A stretch of 64,000 nucleotides of DNA, from positions 2,914,001-2,978,000 of the forward strand of contig NZ_PGEX01000001.1 of NCBI RefSeq assembly GCF_002797675.1, given 5' to 3'. Below, piece by piece: positions 25,214 through 34,055 of the stretch (position 1 is the first letter of the stretch; each line of letters opens with the position of its first letter). Made by a program: the position numbers and the translations under genes. Below the pieces are notes generated by a model, which saw only the letters and a list, made by a program, of their open reading frames with translations, made no database searches and had not been told where the DNA came from. Source of the stretch: Hallerella succinigenes (lineage in GTDB: Bacteria; Fibrobacterota; Fibrobacteria; Fibrobacterales; Fibrobacteraceae).

Positions 25214-27043
25214 ATGAAGTCTCAACGTAAAAAATCTGATGAATCTCGCGCTACACGAATTTCTCGTGTATACTTTAATCGCCTGTTCCCGAAAAGAATG
25301 GATGCTCTTGAAGTGGCTCTTTCGGTTTTTGTCGGCGTCTTTATCGGCGTTTGGCCGACGATCGGTGTGGCGATAATTTTGACTGTGGCTCTTTGTGCAC
25401 TATTCAAACTTCCGAAGGTTCCGGGCGTCATTTCTTCTTTTGTGGCGAATCCGGTAACCCAGTTCGGATTCTTTTATCCGTCGGGATATTTCCTCGGTAA
25501 AAAGATCTGGCATCCGGAAGCGATTACGTTCGACTTTTTGGAAGAATTGAAGGGACTTTCTTTTAGCAATGCAATCGATGTGGTGTCGCGCTTGTGGAAT
25601 GAAGCGGCGGGACATGTGATCGCTTTCTTGATCGGCATTACGATTGTCGCATTTATTTTCGGTTCGATTTTTGGCATTGCCGCCTACTTCATCGTTTCGT
25701 ATCGCAAGCGCAAGCACATCGATATCAAGAACAAGTACATCCACGAATTGATCGCCGAAGATCAAGTTATTATTAAAAAAGCCAAGCAAAAAGGAAAACA
25801 CATGCATATCTTTCCGTTCAAAGCACTCCGTCCTGTTGATCCCGCACAGGCAAAGGATATTTCCGCCCTGCCGTATGACGTGATGAACCGTGAAGAAGCC
25901 AAGGAAATGGCCAAGGACCTTCCGTATTCCTATCTACGCATCACCCGTGCAGAACTTGAACTCCCGGATTCCGTGGACGCCTATGACCCGCAAGTCTATG
26001 CGCACGCCAAGGAAAACTTGGACAAGTTCATCGCAGAAGGCGTGATCGCCTTCGACAAGAAGGACTGCCTCTACATTTATCGTCAGACGATGGAAGGCCG
26101 CGAACAGTACGGTCTCGTTTGCACGGTGCCGGCGAAGGATTACTTCGAAGGCGTCATCAAAAAGCATGAACTCACCCGTAAGGACAAGGAAGACGACCGT
26201 CTTCGCCACGTGCTTGCGACGAATTCCAACACGGGTCCGGTGTTCCTCACTTACCGTGACAACGGCCAGTTCGAACTTCTCAAAGATATTATCGCCCGTA
26301 AGCCGGTCTATGACTTTGTGACGGAAGCGGATGGCTTTGGCCACACGGTCTGGGTTATCGAAGACGATGCAGAAATCGAAAAGATTTGCCGCGCCTTTGA
26401 CGCAGTCCCGGTCAGCTACATCGCTGACGGTCACCACCGTAGCGCTGCTGGCGCACGTGCCGCCGGCTACCGCGCTTCGCAGAACCCGGAAAATAAGGGC
26501 GACGAAGAATACAACCGTTATCTCGCCATTCTCTTCCCGAGCACCCAGCTCAAAATTTTGGATTACAACCGTGTCCTAAAGGATTTGAACGGTCGTACAC
26601 CGGAACAGTTCATGGAAGAATTGAAGAAAGTCTTCGAAATTTCGGAACTTCCGGCACAGGCTCATCCGACGAAGCAGAATGTTGTAAACATGTACCTCGG
26701 CGGCAAGTGGTTCGCTTGCGAATTCAAGCAGGAATACTTGCAGGACCTCGGCCCTGTCGATAGCCTCGACGTAGCGCTTCTCCAGAAGCTCGTTCTGAAG
26801 CCGCTCTTCAACGTGGAAGATCCGAGAACCGCTCAGAACATCGACTTCGTCGGTGGTATTCGCGGTCTTGGCGAACTCGAAAAGCGCGTAAATTCCGGTG
26901 AATGCGCAGTCGCTTTCGCCATGTATCCGACTTCCTTGGATCAGTTGATGGCGATTGCCGATGCAGGTGAAATCATGCCGCCGAAGAGCACATGGTTTGA
27001 ACCGAAACTGCGCGACGGTCTCCTCGTTCATACTCTCGACTAA
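25214..27043 (+). CDS. DUF2062-DUF1015 fusion protein
   Basis: 609 aa, composed of two families that are normally separate. Residues 1 to about 175 are a DUF2062 membrane domain (GVFIGVWPTIGVAI, FVANPVTQFGFFYPSGYFLG, three to four helices). From residue 197 a complete DUF1015 protein follows: FKALRP, then LPYDVMNREEA, and the ADGHHRSAAGARA motif. A basic, lysine-rich linker (KKAKQKGKH) joins them. The DUF1015 start M197 (ATG 25802) is preceded by AAAAGGAAAA, a plausible Shine-Dalgarno, so a free DUF1015 protein could also be made. DUF1015 proteins often occur near serine or phospholipid metabolism genes, but their activity is unproven. Confidence 0.85.
   Translation: MKSQRKKSDESRATRISRVYFNRLFPKRMDALEVALSVFVGVFIGVWPTIGVAIILTVALCALFKLPKVPGVISSFVANPVTQFGFFYPSGYFLGKKIWHPEAITFDFLEELKGLSFSNAIDVVSRLWNEAAGHVIAFLIGITIVAFIFGSIFGIAAYFIVSYRKRKHIDIKNKYIHELIAEDQVIIKKAKQKGKHMHIFPFKALRPVDPAQAKDISALPYDVMNREEAKEMAKDLPYSYLRITRAELELPDSVDAYDPQVYAHAKENLDKFIAEGVIAFDKKDCLYIYRQTMEGREQYGLVCTVPAKDYFEGVIKKHELTRKDKEDDRLRHVLATNSNTGPVFLTYRDNGQFELLKDIIARKPVYDFVTEADGFGHTVWVIEDDAEIEKICRAFDAVPVSYIADGHHRSAAGARAAGYRASQNPENKGDEEYNRYLAILFPSTQLKILDYNRVLKDLNGRTPEQFMEELKKVFEISELPAQAHPTKQNVVNMYLGGKWFACEFKQEYLQDLGPVDSLDVALLQKLVLKPLFNVEDPRTAQNIDFVGGIRGLGELEKRVNSGECAVAFAMYPTSLDQLMAIADAGEIMPPKSTWFEPKLRDGLLVHTLD
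25802..27043 (+). CDS. possible internally initiated DUF1015 protein
   Basis: Nested in-frame alternative product of 413 aa. It begins at the exact start expected for a stand-alone DUF1015 protein (MHIFPFKALRP) and has an AAGGA sequence 7 bp upstream. Codon use also becomes visibly more C-rich from about this point, as in the highly expressed genes of the window, which supports separate origins for the two halves. Confidence 0.35.
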   Translation: MHIFPFKALRPVDPAQAKDISALPYDVMNREEAKEMAKDLPYSYLRITRAELELPDSVDAYDPQVYAHAKENLDKFIAEGVIAFDKKDCLYIYRQTMEGREQYGLVCTVPAKDYFEGVIKKHELTRKDKEDDRLRHVLATNSNTGPVFLTYRDNGQFELLKDIIARKPVYDFVTEADGFGHTVWVIEDDAEIEKICRAFDAVPVSYIADGHHRSAAGARAAGYRASQNPENKGDEEYNRYLAILFPSTQLKILDYNRVLKDLNGRTPEQFMEELKKVFEISELPAQAHPTKQNVVNMYLGGKWFACEFKQEYLQDLGPVDSLDVALLQKLVLKPLFNVEDPRTAQNIDFVGGIRGLGELEKRVNSGECAVAFAMYPTSLDQLMAIADAGEIMPPKSTWFEPKLRDGLLVHTLD

Positions 27044-27049
27044 TCGAAG

Positions 27050-28291
27050 ATGAAAAAATTCTGCGCTCACAGATGGCGTTTGAAAACAGCATGCGTCGTG
27101 GCATGGATGCTCGTTTTCGCGCTTTCTGCGCATGCAGGACATTTAAAGGCCTCCGGAGTTTCCGCGGGGGGAAGCATCACGCGCGACCTTCAGCTGCGGG
27201 AATTTGGCATGGTCTTTCATCCGGGAGCCGATGGCTATCTCGGAGCGAATTTACTTTATTTCCCTTTGCCGAGCCAGTCTCTGCTGAGCACGGACTATGG
27301 AAAACATGAAGGCTATGTCCTTCGTCAAAATTTTGCCGGCTATTTTGCCGAAGAACTCGGAAAAAGCGGCTGGGACTTAGGCGTTCTCTGGTGGATAGAA
27401 CGCCACGGTTGGGACAGTGAAGACTTTGCCGTTTTCCCCAATTATGGAAAATTTTCGTTGATTCGTAGCGTCCAAACGACAGGCCTTTCCATTGCTCGCC
27501 CTGATTTGAATTTGGGCATTGCGGGAGGTATCCAGTACACGAATCCGGAATATGTCGGAAAGGTTTATGAACCGGAATCAGATACTTTGTACGAATGGGC
27601 GGCTGCGACCTGGGGACCGATTTCGGCCCAGACGAGCTTTCATCATTCGAGTTTTCGTCATGCACGCCTTTCTTTGAACCTCGAATCCAAAAAAGTTTTG
27701 GGGGGTAAAGAATCCGGGCCATTGACTTACTTGCCAAATATCGATGTGGCGATTTACGCTCGGAATTGCGATGGGGAAGACTCGCTTCGTCTTTTCTGGG
27801 AACAGAACTTGATTGCACAGCGTTTGTACGCAGAAGTGGCTGTGTACTTCCCGGATCCAGCTTTGCGTTTTGTTGCCCTCAAGTATTACCCAGATCCTTC
27901 CAAGGTCATTTCAATCGATGTGACCTGCTACCGCAAGTCGAACGGGGATTTTTTGTGGGGCGGCGGAATTTCCATGCCGTTTGTCCGCGTCGCATACAAT
28001 CACGCGGATGATATCGAAAACGTTTTGGGGCTGCGTGGGACTTTTGTGCTGCAGTTCCATTTTGGAATCGAAAAAATCCGTGACACCTTTGTCGGTTTGA
28101 ACGGTTCCAAGGCGACGCCAATGATGACGCGTGAAATCGATACCGATGAAAACGTGAAGAAGCAGAGAAGGGAACAGCGCGAACAGGAATTCAACGAATC
28201 TCGACGCAAGTCCAACCTGCAGGAATCGTCTTCGACAAATTCTGCACATGAAATCACGGCTACGGGCATTGTTTGGGAGAATGCAAAATGA
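27050..28291 (+). CDS. exported protein of unknown function
   Basis: Unrecognised 413-aa protein. A long signal peptide (about 1-29, ending near SAHAG) is followed by aromatic-rich alternating beta-type sequence with repeated tryptophan/tyrosine strands, suggesting an outer-membrane or periplasmic beta protein. The last 60 residues are charged and low complexity (KKQRREQREQEF). The gene starts 6 bp after the DUF1015 fusion, and its TGA overlaps the ATG of the next lipoprotein gene, so the three are probably co-transcribed. Confidence 0.75.
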   Translation: MKKFCAHRWRLKTACVVAWMLVFALSAHAGHLKASGVSAGGSITRDLQLREFGMVFHPGADGYLGANLLYFPLPSQSLLSTDYGKHEGYVLRQNFAGYFAEELGKSGWDLGVLWWIERHGWDSEDFAVFPNYGKFSLIRSVQTTGLSIARPDLNLGIAGGIQYTNPEYVGKVYEPESDTLYEWAAATWGPISAQTSFHHSSFRHARLSLNLESKKVLGGKESGPLTYLPNIDVAIYARNCDGEDSLRLFWEQNLIAQRLYAEVAVYFPDPALRFVALKYYPDPSKVISIDVTCYRKSNGDFLWGGGISMPFVRVAYNHADDIENVLGLRGTFVLQFHFGIEKIRDTFVGLNGSKATPMMTREIDTDENVKKQRREQREQEFNESRRKSNLQESSSTNSAHEITATGIVWENAK

Positions 28292-28650
28292 AAAAGTGGA
28301 TTCTCGCATTGAGTTCAGTGATTTTTCTATCGCTTTCCGCCTGCACGCATCTTGTTGTAGATTCGACCGAACGTTTACAGGTTAAAAACCTTTCGGATCA
28401 GTTCATTACAGATGTCTCGGTCGTCGGTAAGAATGATACCATCGTCTGGATTCCGGACACGGTCGCTCCGGGTGAACTTTCTTTTGTGCATGAACAGGAT
28501 TTTGTAGGTTCGTTCCACATTATTTTCAAAACTATGGATTCTACAGGTACGTGGGAATTCGTCGATATGGGAAAAATCGATTTTGATGGAGGCAGTGAAC
28601 TCCTCAAAATTTCGAAAAAATACGGCGAATGGGACCATGAATTCGAATAG
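28288..28650 (+). CDS. small lipoprotein of unknown function
   Basis: 120-aa protein with a lipobox at LSAC (cysteine 19) after a hydrophobic signal (MKKWILALSSVIF). The mature part of about 100 residues looks all-beta and contains no recognised motif. ATG 28288 overlaps the stop of the preceding exported protein. The frame is open five codons earlier, but the ATG with the lysine pair gives the expected signal n-region. Confidence 0.7.
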   Translation: MKKWILALSSVIFLSLSACTHLVVDSTERLQVKNLSDQFITDVSVVGKNDTIVWIPDTVAPGELSFVHEQDFVGSFHIIFKTMDSTGTWEFVDMGKIDFDGGSELLKISKKYGEWDHEFE

Positions 28651-28681
28651 AATCTGTTTTAAAAGTTATTTTTGATTTAAC

Positions 28682-31600
28682 GTGAAAATTACCAAGTTAA
28701 AGATTTTCGGATTTAAGTCCTTCGCTCAGCGTACGGAAATCACCTTTCCGGGCAATGGTCTAACTGCCGTTGTCGGACCTAACGGAGCGGGTAAGTCCAA
28801 CATTGTGGACGCGATTCGTTGGGTGCTCGGTGAACAACGCGCTTCTGTACTCCGTATGGACAAAATGCAGAGCGTGATCTTCTCTGGTACGGAAGAACGT
28901 GCCGCGATGAGTATCGCGGAAGTTTCCTTGGTAATCGACAACAGCAACGGCGATCTCGCTTCGGAATATTCGGAAGTGATGGTGACCCGCCGTGCGCACC
29001 GCGATGGTCTCACGGAATACCTAATCAACAATCAGGAATGCCGCTTAAAAGACATTCAGAATTTGTTCTTTGACTCGGGCCTCGGTCTTGGCAACTATTC
29101 CCAGATGAACGAAACGATGATTCGTAACGTTCTTGCCGATAGCCCGGAATACCGTCGCACGCTTTTTGAAGAAGCGGCTGGAGTGAGCAAATATAAGAAG
29201 CAGCGCAAAGAAACAATCAGCCAGCTTGAACGAGTCCGCAATGACATGGAACGCGTGGAAGACAACCTGCGCCGTGAACGCCAGACGGTTCGCCAGTTTG
29301 AAAAGCAGGTCGAAAAGGCGAAGGAATGGAAGCGTCTCCGCACCCGTCTCCGCGAACTGGATCTTTCGGTAAGTCTCGACCGCCACGAAGAAAATCGTCG
29401 CAATCTTGGCGTTTTAAATGAAGCGAAAGCTCGCGTATCGAACGAGCAGGAATCCGACAAGACCCGCTTGACTGAACTCGATGCGAAGATCGCAGAACGT
29501 CAGCTTGCGATTGCGGGTGATGAAGAAAATCTCCGCGGACTTGAAAATGAAGTTAAAAAGCAAGAAATCACCTTGAACGATTTGAATAACGAGCTTACCC
29601 GTAATCGCGAACAGCAGGGAATTGCCGCGATGAACGTGCAGAAGTATCGTGATGAAATCACCCAGGCGGAAAATAGCATTTCGCAACTTGAAGCCGAAAA
29701 GGCGAAACTCGAAGAAAACCTGCAGTCCTTGGGCTCGGAAGATGCCATCTCGGAACAGGAAGCGGAACTTGCCCGCGAAGAAGAAGCTCTCCAAATTTTG
29801 ACCGACACCGTGGACGATCTCCGCGAACAATCGAGAACTCTTTCGGATCAGCGTATTGCAAGCCTTAACAGGGCGAACTCTCTCCGCAGCAAGTGGCAGC
29901 GCCAGGATGCGGAAGCGGATATGCTCCGCGGCAATATCGACAAGTGGAAAGAAGACCTCGAAGATCTGGAACGCAAAAAGTCGGAACTCGAAGAGTCTTT
30001 GAAAACTTTTGAAGACGGCATTAAAAATGCCGAAAAAGATATCGAAAATGGCTCGGAACGCAAGAGCGTCCAGGAAGAAGATATCGAAATCAAGAAGCAG
30101 GAGCTTTCGGCAATTGACGAAAAGATTTCGCGGGCGAAAAGCCATAAGGCGGGTCTTGAATCTCGGATCGAAGTGCTCCAGAATATGGATTCCGATGCGG
30201 GTTCCGGTGCCGATTACCTGGTGAATAGCCGAGCTTCTGAAGTCAAGGGTCTTCTCGGTTCCTTGATCGATGTCGATGCGGAATATGCGAATGCGATTGA
30301 ATTTGCTTTGGGTCGTTCCTTGAATGCGGTCGTGACAAATAGCCCGTCTAGTTTGGAGGGCTTGCTCGATGCATTGGATTCGGCAAATGCCGGTAATGCG
30401 ATGATCGCCTTTGCTCATGGATCTTCTGTTAATCCGGAATTCCCGTCCAAGCCGGGAGTCATCGGTATCGCGTCGAATTACGTGAAGGCGGACGCTTCGG
30501 TCAAAGCGATTGTCGATCAGCTGCTTTCGCATACGATTTTAGTGGATAGCTTTGCGACAGCAAAAGCGCTCTCTGCTGAATTTGCGGGAGAGGATTACTG
30601 GTTCCTTTCGACGGACGGACGTTACGTTTCGGCATCGGGCCTTGTATTTGGCGGTCGCGGCAAAAGCGAAGCACCGGGCGTTCTCGCTCGCAAGGCGGAA
30701 GTCGATAAGGATCTGGCGGAACTCGAAACGTTGATTGCAGAAATCGGCAGCTTGGAAGATGAACGCGAAAAGGCAAACGAACTTTTGGAAGAAGCGCGTT
30801 CCATGCTTTCGGAAACGGAAGAAACCATTCGCGAAGCAAATGAAACCATCCGTTCGGGAATTGCTGCACAGAAAATTCACCAGTCGATGCTTTTGGATAC
30901 GGAACATCGCATAGATGCTTTGAATGCGAATTTGCAGAATGCCGAACAGCGTATTCAAAAAGCAGAATCGGAACGCTCCGACGATGCGGAACTCGCCGAA
31001 GCCGAAGCGGAATCGGAACGCCTTGAAGATGAATATGCGAAGGTGATGGAAATCCTTGAAGAAAAGGATCAAATTCGCAAGGATAAGGACGAAGATGTGC
31101 GTACATTGCGTAGCCAGCTGGGTTCTGCCCAGTCGACGATGCAAGAAAGCCTTGCCCGTATTCGTTCCATTGGCGATCAAGTCAAGTTCTTTGACAACAT
31201 CATTTCGAACCGCAAAAACGATATCGATAATATCGAATCCCACAAGGATGAACTCCTTTTCAAGGAGACGGAAATAGCCGATCGTATCCAGGTTCAGGAT
31301 GCAGAACTGCGCAAAAAAGAAGAAGAACGCGATATCGCTCGGGAACATTATAATGTTGTCGCGGGGGATATGAATGATTGGCGTTCGGAAGTGCGCCAGA
31401 TCAACTCCAAGCTTTTGGAACGTTCAAACGATTTGAACGATTTGACCCTTCGCATCAGCACGCTGGGTCAAAACATTGACCGTATGCGTGAACGCATTTT
31501 TGCGGAATGGGAAGTTGATATTGACCATGCGGAAGACGTCTCCCGTGTGGAATACGAGGAAAAGGAAGCGAAGAAGGAAATTTCCGAAATTCGCGTTCAG

Positions 31601-32233
31601 ATTAAAAATTTGGGACCGGTCAATACCGAAATCATGGAAGATTTCGATGCGGAAAAGGCTCGCCTTGCCGAAATCGAAAAGCAGTTCGATGACTTGGATA
31701 AGGCTCGTGCATCTTTGGAACGCACCATTACGAAGCTTGACGGCATCGCGCGTGATCGCTTCCTCAGCACGTTCCGCAATATTCAAAAAAACTTCCAAGA
31801 TGTGTTCAGCCGCATCATGATCAACGGTGAAGCGAAGCTCACTTTGCAGGATGGCGTCGATCCCCTCGAAGCGGCGATCGAAGTGAACGCTCGACCGACC
31901 GGTAAGAAGATGCGCGGTGTAACCGCCCTTTCGGGTGGTGAACGTGCGCTGACGGCGGTCTCGCTCCTGTTCGCCATTTACATGGAAAAACCTTCGCCCT
32001 ACTGCGTTCTGGACGAAGTCGACGGTCCGTTGGATGACGCAAACATCGGCCGCTTTATGGAACTTCTGCGTCACTTCTCGAACCAGACTCAGTTCATTTT
32101 GGTGACGCATAACAAGCGTACCATGGCTGCGGCAGACATGCTTTACGGTGTGACTCAGGAAATCAAGGGTATTTCCCGTATTGCATCGGTCAAGCTCGAT
32201 GATGCGGTGGCATTGGAATTGCACAGAACCTAA
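28682..32233 (+). CDS. smc: chromosome segregation protein SMC
   Basis: Condensin ATPase, 1183 aa, the standard bacterial length. Walker A is GPNGAGKSN (32-40). Two long heptad coiled coils flank a hinge at about 510-670 (glycine-rich, EVKGLLGSLIDVD onwards). The C-terminal head has LSGGERALTAVSLLFAIY and CVLDEVDGPLDDAN. The start is GTG 28682, supported by the family N-terminus MKITKLKIFGFKSF. It should work with ScpA/ScpB, not encoded nearby. The coiled-coil regions are rich in E/K/R and give long spurious frames on the other strand. Confidence 0.96.
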   Translation: MKITKLKIFGFKSFAQRTEITFPGNGLTAVVGPNGAGKSNIVDAIRWVLGEQRASVLRMDKMQSVIFSGTEERAAMSIAEVSLVIDNSNGDLASEYSEVMVTRRAHRDGLTEYLINNQECRLKDIQNLFFDSGLGLGNYSQMNETMIRNVLADSPEYRRTLFEEAAGVSKYKKQRKETISQLERVRNDMERVEDNLRRERQTVRQFEKQVEKAKEWKRLRTRLRELDLSVSLDRHEENRRNLGVLNEAKARVSNEQESDKTRLTELDAKIAERQLAIAGDEENLRGLENEVKKQEITLNDLNNELTRNREQQGIAAMNVQKYRDEITQAENSISQLEAEKAKLEENLQSLGSEDAISEQEAELAREEEALQILTDTVDDLREQSRTLSDQRIASLNRANSLRSKWQRQDAEADMLRGNIDKWKEDLEDLERKKSELEESLKTFEDGIKNAEKDIENGSERKSVQEEDIEIKKQELSAIDEKISRAKSHKAGLESRIEVLQNMDSDAGSGADYLVNSRASEVKGLLGSLIDVDAEYANAIEFALGRSLNAVVTNSPSSLEGLLDALDSANAGNAMIAFAHGSSVNPEFPSKPGVIGIASNYVKADASVKAIVDQLLSHTILVDSFATAKALSAEFAGEDYWFLSTDGRYVSASGLVFGGRGKSEAPGVLARKAEVDKDLAELETLIAEIGSLEDEREKANELLEEARSMLSETEETIREANETIRSGIAAQKIHQSMLLDTEHRIDALNANLQNAEQRIQKAESERSDDAELAEAEAESERLEDEYAKVMEILEEKDQIRKDKDEDVRTLRSQLGSAQSTMQESLARIRSIGDQVKFFDNIISNRKNDIDNIESHKDELLFKETEIADRIQVQDAELRKKEEERDIAREHYNVVAGDMNDWRSEVRQINSKLLERSNDLNDLTLRISTLGQNIDRMRERIFAEWEVDIDHAEDVSRVEYEEKEAKKEISEIRVQIKNLGPVNTEIMEDFDAEKARLAEIEKQFDDLDKARASLERTITKLDGIARDRFLSTFRNIQKNFQDVFSRIMINGEAKLTLQDGVDPLEAAIEVNARPTGKKMRGVTALSGGERALTAVSLLFAIYMEKPSPYCVLDEVDGPLDDANIGRFMELLRHFSNQTQFILVTHNKRTMAAADMLYGVTQEIKGISRIASVKLDDAVALELHRT

Positions 32234-32262
32234 GAGCTGTTTTCAATTCTGTTTCAAAAACC

Positions 32263-32290
32263 AAAGGCGCGAAGTTTCGCGCCTTTTTTG
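32263..32290 (+). terminator. smc terminator, interrupted by the insertion sequence
   Basis: The palindromic stem AAAGGCGCGAA/TTCGCGCCTTT is followed by a run of T. The run is cut by the left end of the IS at 32290/32291, and the T-run reappears beyond the right IS end (33736-33743), showing that the element landed in the terminator tail. Confidence 0.85.
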
Positions 32291-32315
32291 GGTAACGTAT
32301 ATTTTCTTTCGCAAA
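32291..32315 (+). repeat. left terminal inverted repeat of the IS
   Basis: Begins GGTAACGT and ends TTTCGCAAA. It pairs with 33711-33735 at 18 of 25 positions. Confidence 0.75.
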
Positions 32316-32398
32316 TTCCTTTAAGAGGGTAAAAAAATAGGATGTTCCAATTTTTAGATTTGAAATAACCACAAATCAACCTAAAAGAAGAGCATCCT

Positions 32399-33687
32399 AT
32401 GGATAACAATATAATCAAAATTGACGAGGAAAATCTCAAGAACGACCTGAAAGGAGTCATTAGAAAGACCATCGAGGAAACCCTCAACACGATGCTGGAC
32501 GAAGAAGCCGCGGAGCTGTGCAACGCAGAAAGGCATGAACGTACCGACGAACGCAGGAACTACCGCAGCGGCCATTACCACCGCAAGCTGCTGACGTCCG
32601 CCGGGGAGGTCGACCTGTCCGTACCCAAGCTGCGCCTTGCCCCGTTCGAGACCGCCATAATCGAGCGCTACAGGCGCAGGGAATCGTCGGTCGAGGAGTC
32701 GCTTATCGAGATGTACCTGGCGGGTGTATCCGTGCGCCGCGTGGAGGATGTGACCGAGCTCCTGTGGGGATCGCGCGTCAGCGCCTCGACCGTCAGCAGC
32801 CTAAACCAGAAGGTATACGGCAAGATCGAGGAATGGCGAAACAGGCCCATAGGCGGGGAATATCCCTATGTCTATGTTGACGGCATATACCTGAAGCGCA
32901 GCTGGGGCGGCGAGATGACAAGCGTCTCGGTACTTGTCGCGATAGGGGTATCCGAGGACGGCTACCGGGAGATACTCGGCGCATGCGAGGGCGCGAGCGA
33001 AAGCAAGGAATGCTGGCGGAGCTTCCTCGTAGGCCTCAAGGAACGCGGTCTGAAGGGCGTAAGGCCGTTCACTTCGGACAAACACCTGGGCTTCCTGGAA
33101 TCAGCCTCGGAAGTGTTCCCGGATGCGAAATGGCAACGCTGCACGGTGCATTTTTTCAGGAACCTGATGTCAAAGATCCCGCGCAAGAAGCTTGCTTCGG
33201 CCATGCCTCTGCTAAAGGCGACATACGCCCAGGAAGACAAGGAGGCTACCCTGAAAAAGGCTGCCGATGTAGAACAGAAACTGCGTGATATGGGGTTGAA
33301 ATCTGCCGCCGAGCTTTACCGCAAGGGCGTGGCTGAGACGCTGACTTATCTCGACTTTCCGCACGAACACTGGCGCAGCATAAGGACGAACAACATCCTT
33401 GAACGCCTGAACCGGGAAATTCGCAGAAGGACTAGGGTTGTGGGCTGTTTGCAGAAACATCCTCGGCTCGGATATGAAAACATGCAAGCATGTTTTCGCA
33501 TCACTCGCCTTGCGGCGTTTTCCCGGATGGAGCGTCGGCTTTGATGCTTGTCTGCGCCAGACTAAGATACATTGCGACAAAGGAATGGGGCACCAAGAGG
33601 AACCTGAACATGAAGCACCTCTACGAGCTTGAAAAAATACAGGAATACGAAAAGGGATTGAAAAAGGCGAAGATGGACGTAGCCTAA
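32399..33687 (+). pseudogene. IS256-family transposase, interrupted near the C-terminus
   Basis: A mutator-type DDE transposase. The frame from ATG 32399 gives a family-like protein through ERLNREIRRRTRVVG (about residue 349), including VYVDGIYLK (first catalytic aspartate), PFTSDKHLG (second) and the later conserved EHW/NNILE region. After VVG the expected continuation (VFPDGASALMLVCARLRYIA, ending WGTKRNLNMKHL) is found in another frame from 33517 to 33687. Between lies a 71-bp segment carrying a perfect palindrome. The original frame reads through it and stops at 33544. The product is thus altered in its last 60 or so residues; the DDE residues are upstream and intact. Confidence 0.88.
33446..33516. 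repeat. 71-bp palindrome-containing insertion within the transposase gene
   Basis: Removing these 71 bases exactly restores the IS256 transposase frame (VVG joined to VFPDG). The segment holds a perfect 10-bp stem GAAAACATGC/GCATGTTTTC with a two-base AA spacer at 33476-33497. The boundaries are marked by a repeated GGC (33443-33445 and 33514-33516), which may be a short target duplication. It looks like a REP- or MITE-like palindromic unit. No second copy is found in this window. Confidence 0.65.
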
Positions 33688-33710
33688 ATCTGATGTTGGG
33701 ACAAACTATT

Positions 33711-33735
33711 TTTGCGAAAAAACCTTGACACTACC
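33711..33735 (-). repeat. right terminal inverted repeat of the IS
   Basis: Read on the minus strand it begins GGTAGTGT and ends TTTCGCAAA. Outside it, the T-run and G of the interrupted smc terminator resume. Confidence 0.75.
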
Positions 33736-33858
33736 TTTTTTTGTGCGAACCGTTATGGAATGTTCCGGCTAATTCGAGACGTTTATGGATTGGAGAAATC
33801 GGTCAAATCGAAATTGTCGAGTTGAATTTTGATGATAGGGGATTCTGCTTCCCTGAAT

Positions 33859-33888
33859 AAAAAAAAAGACCCGGATTTCATCCGGGTC
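33859..33888 (-). terminator. terminator downstream of the initiator tRNA
   Basis: The stem GACCCGG/CCGGGTC has a seven-base loop and, on the minus strand, is followed by nine consecutive T. It starts 8 bp beyond the tRNA 3' end. On the plus strand it also ends in TTTTT and may act in both directions. Confidence 0.9.
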
Positions 33889-33895
33889 TTTTTAG

Positions 33896-33969
<74 letters not shown>

Positions 33970-34055
33970 TCAAGCGGGTACTGTTACCAGTACAGCACCA
34001 TATATAGTAATTATATTTTCCATTGTCAAGGGGAAATAGGGGATAAAGCTTTGAT

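Larger units (their letters stand above)
32291..33735 (+). mobile_element. IS256-family insertion sequence, about 1.45 kb
   Basis: The element is bounded by imperfect 25-bp terminal inverted repeats, at 32291-32315 and 33711-33735, identical at 18 of 25 positions and including a shared TTTCGCAAA-type core. It is flanked by a directly repeated TTTTTTG (32284-32290 and 33737-33743), consistent with the 7-9 bp duplications of this family given the homopolymer. It carries a single transposase gene, frameshifted near its 3' end, so it is probably inactive unless rescued. Its GC-rich codon use (for example AGG, CTG, GAG) differs from neighbouring genes, which suggests recent arrival. Confidence 0.88.

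Noticed and set aside
29414-30532. 372-aa minus-strand frame opposite smc
   Set aside because: It mirrors the coiled-coil region of smc, with unusual composition and no recognised domain.
32399-33544. intact IS256 transposase of 381 aa
   Set aside because: The last 32 codons are unlike the family, and the true C-terminus is found in another frame after a 71-bp segment.
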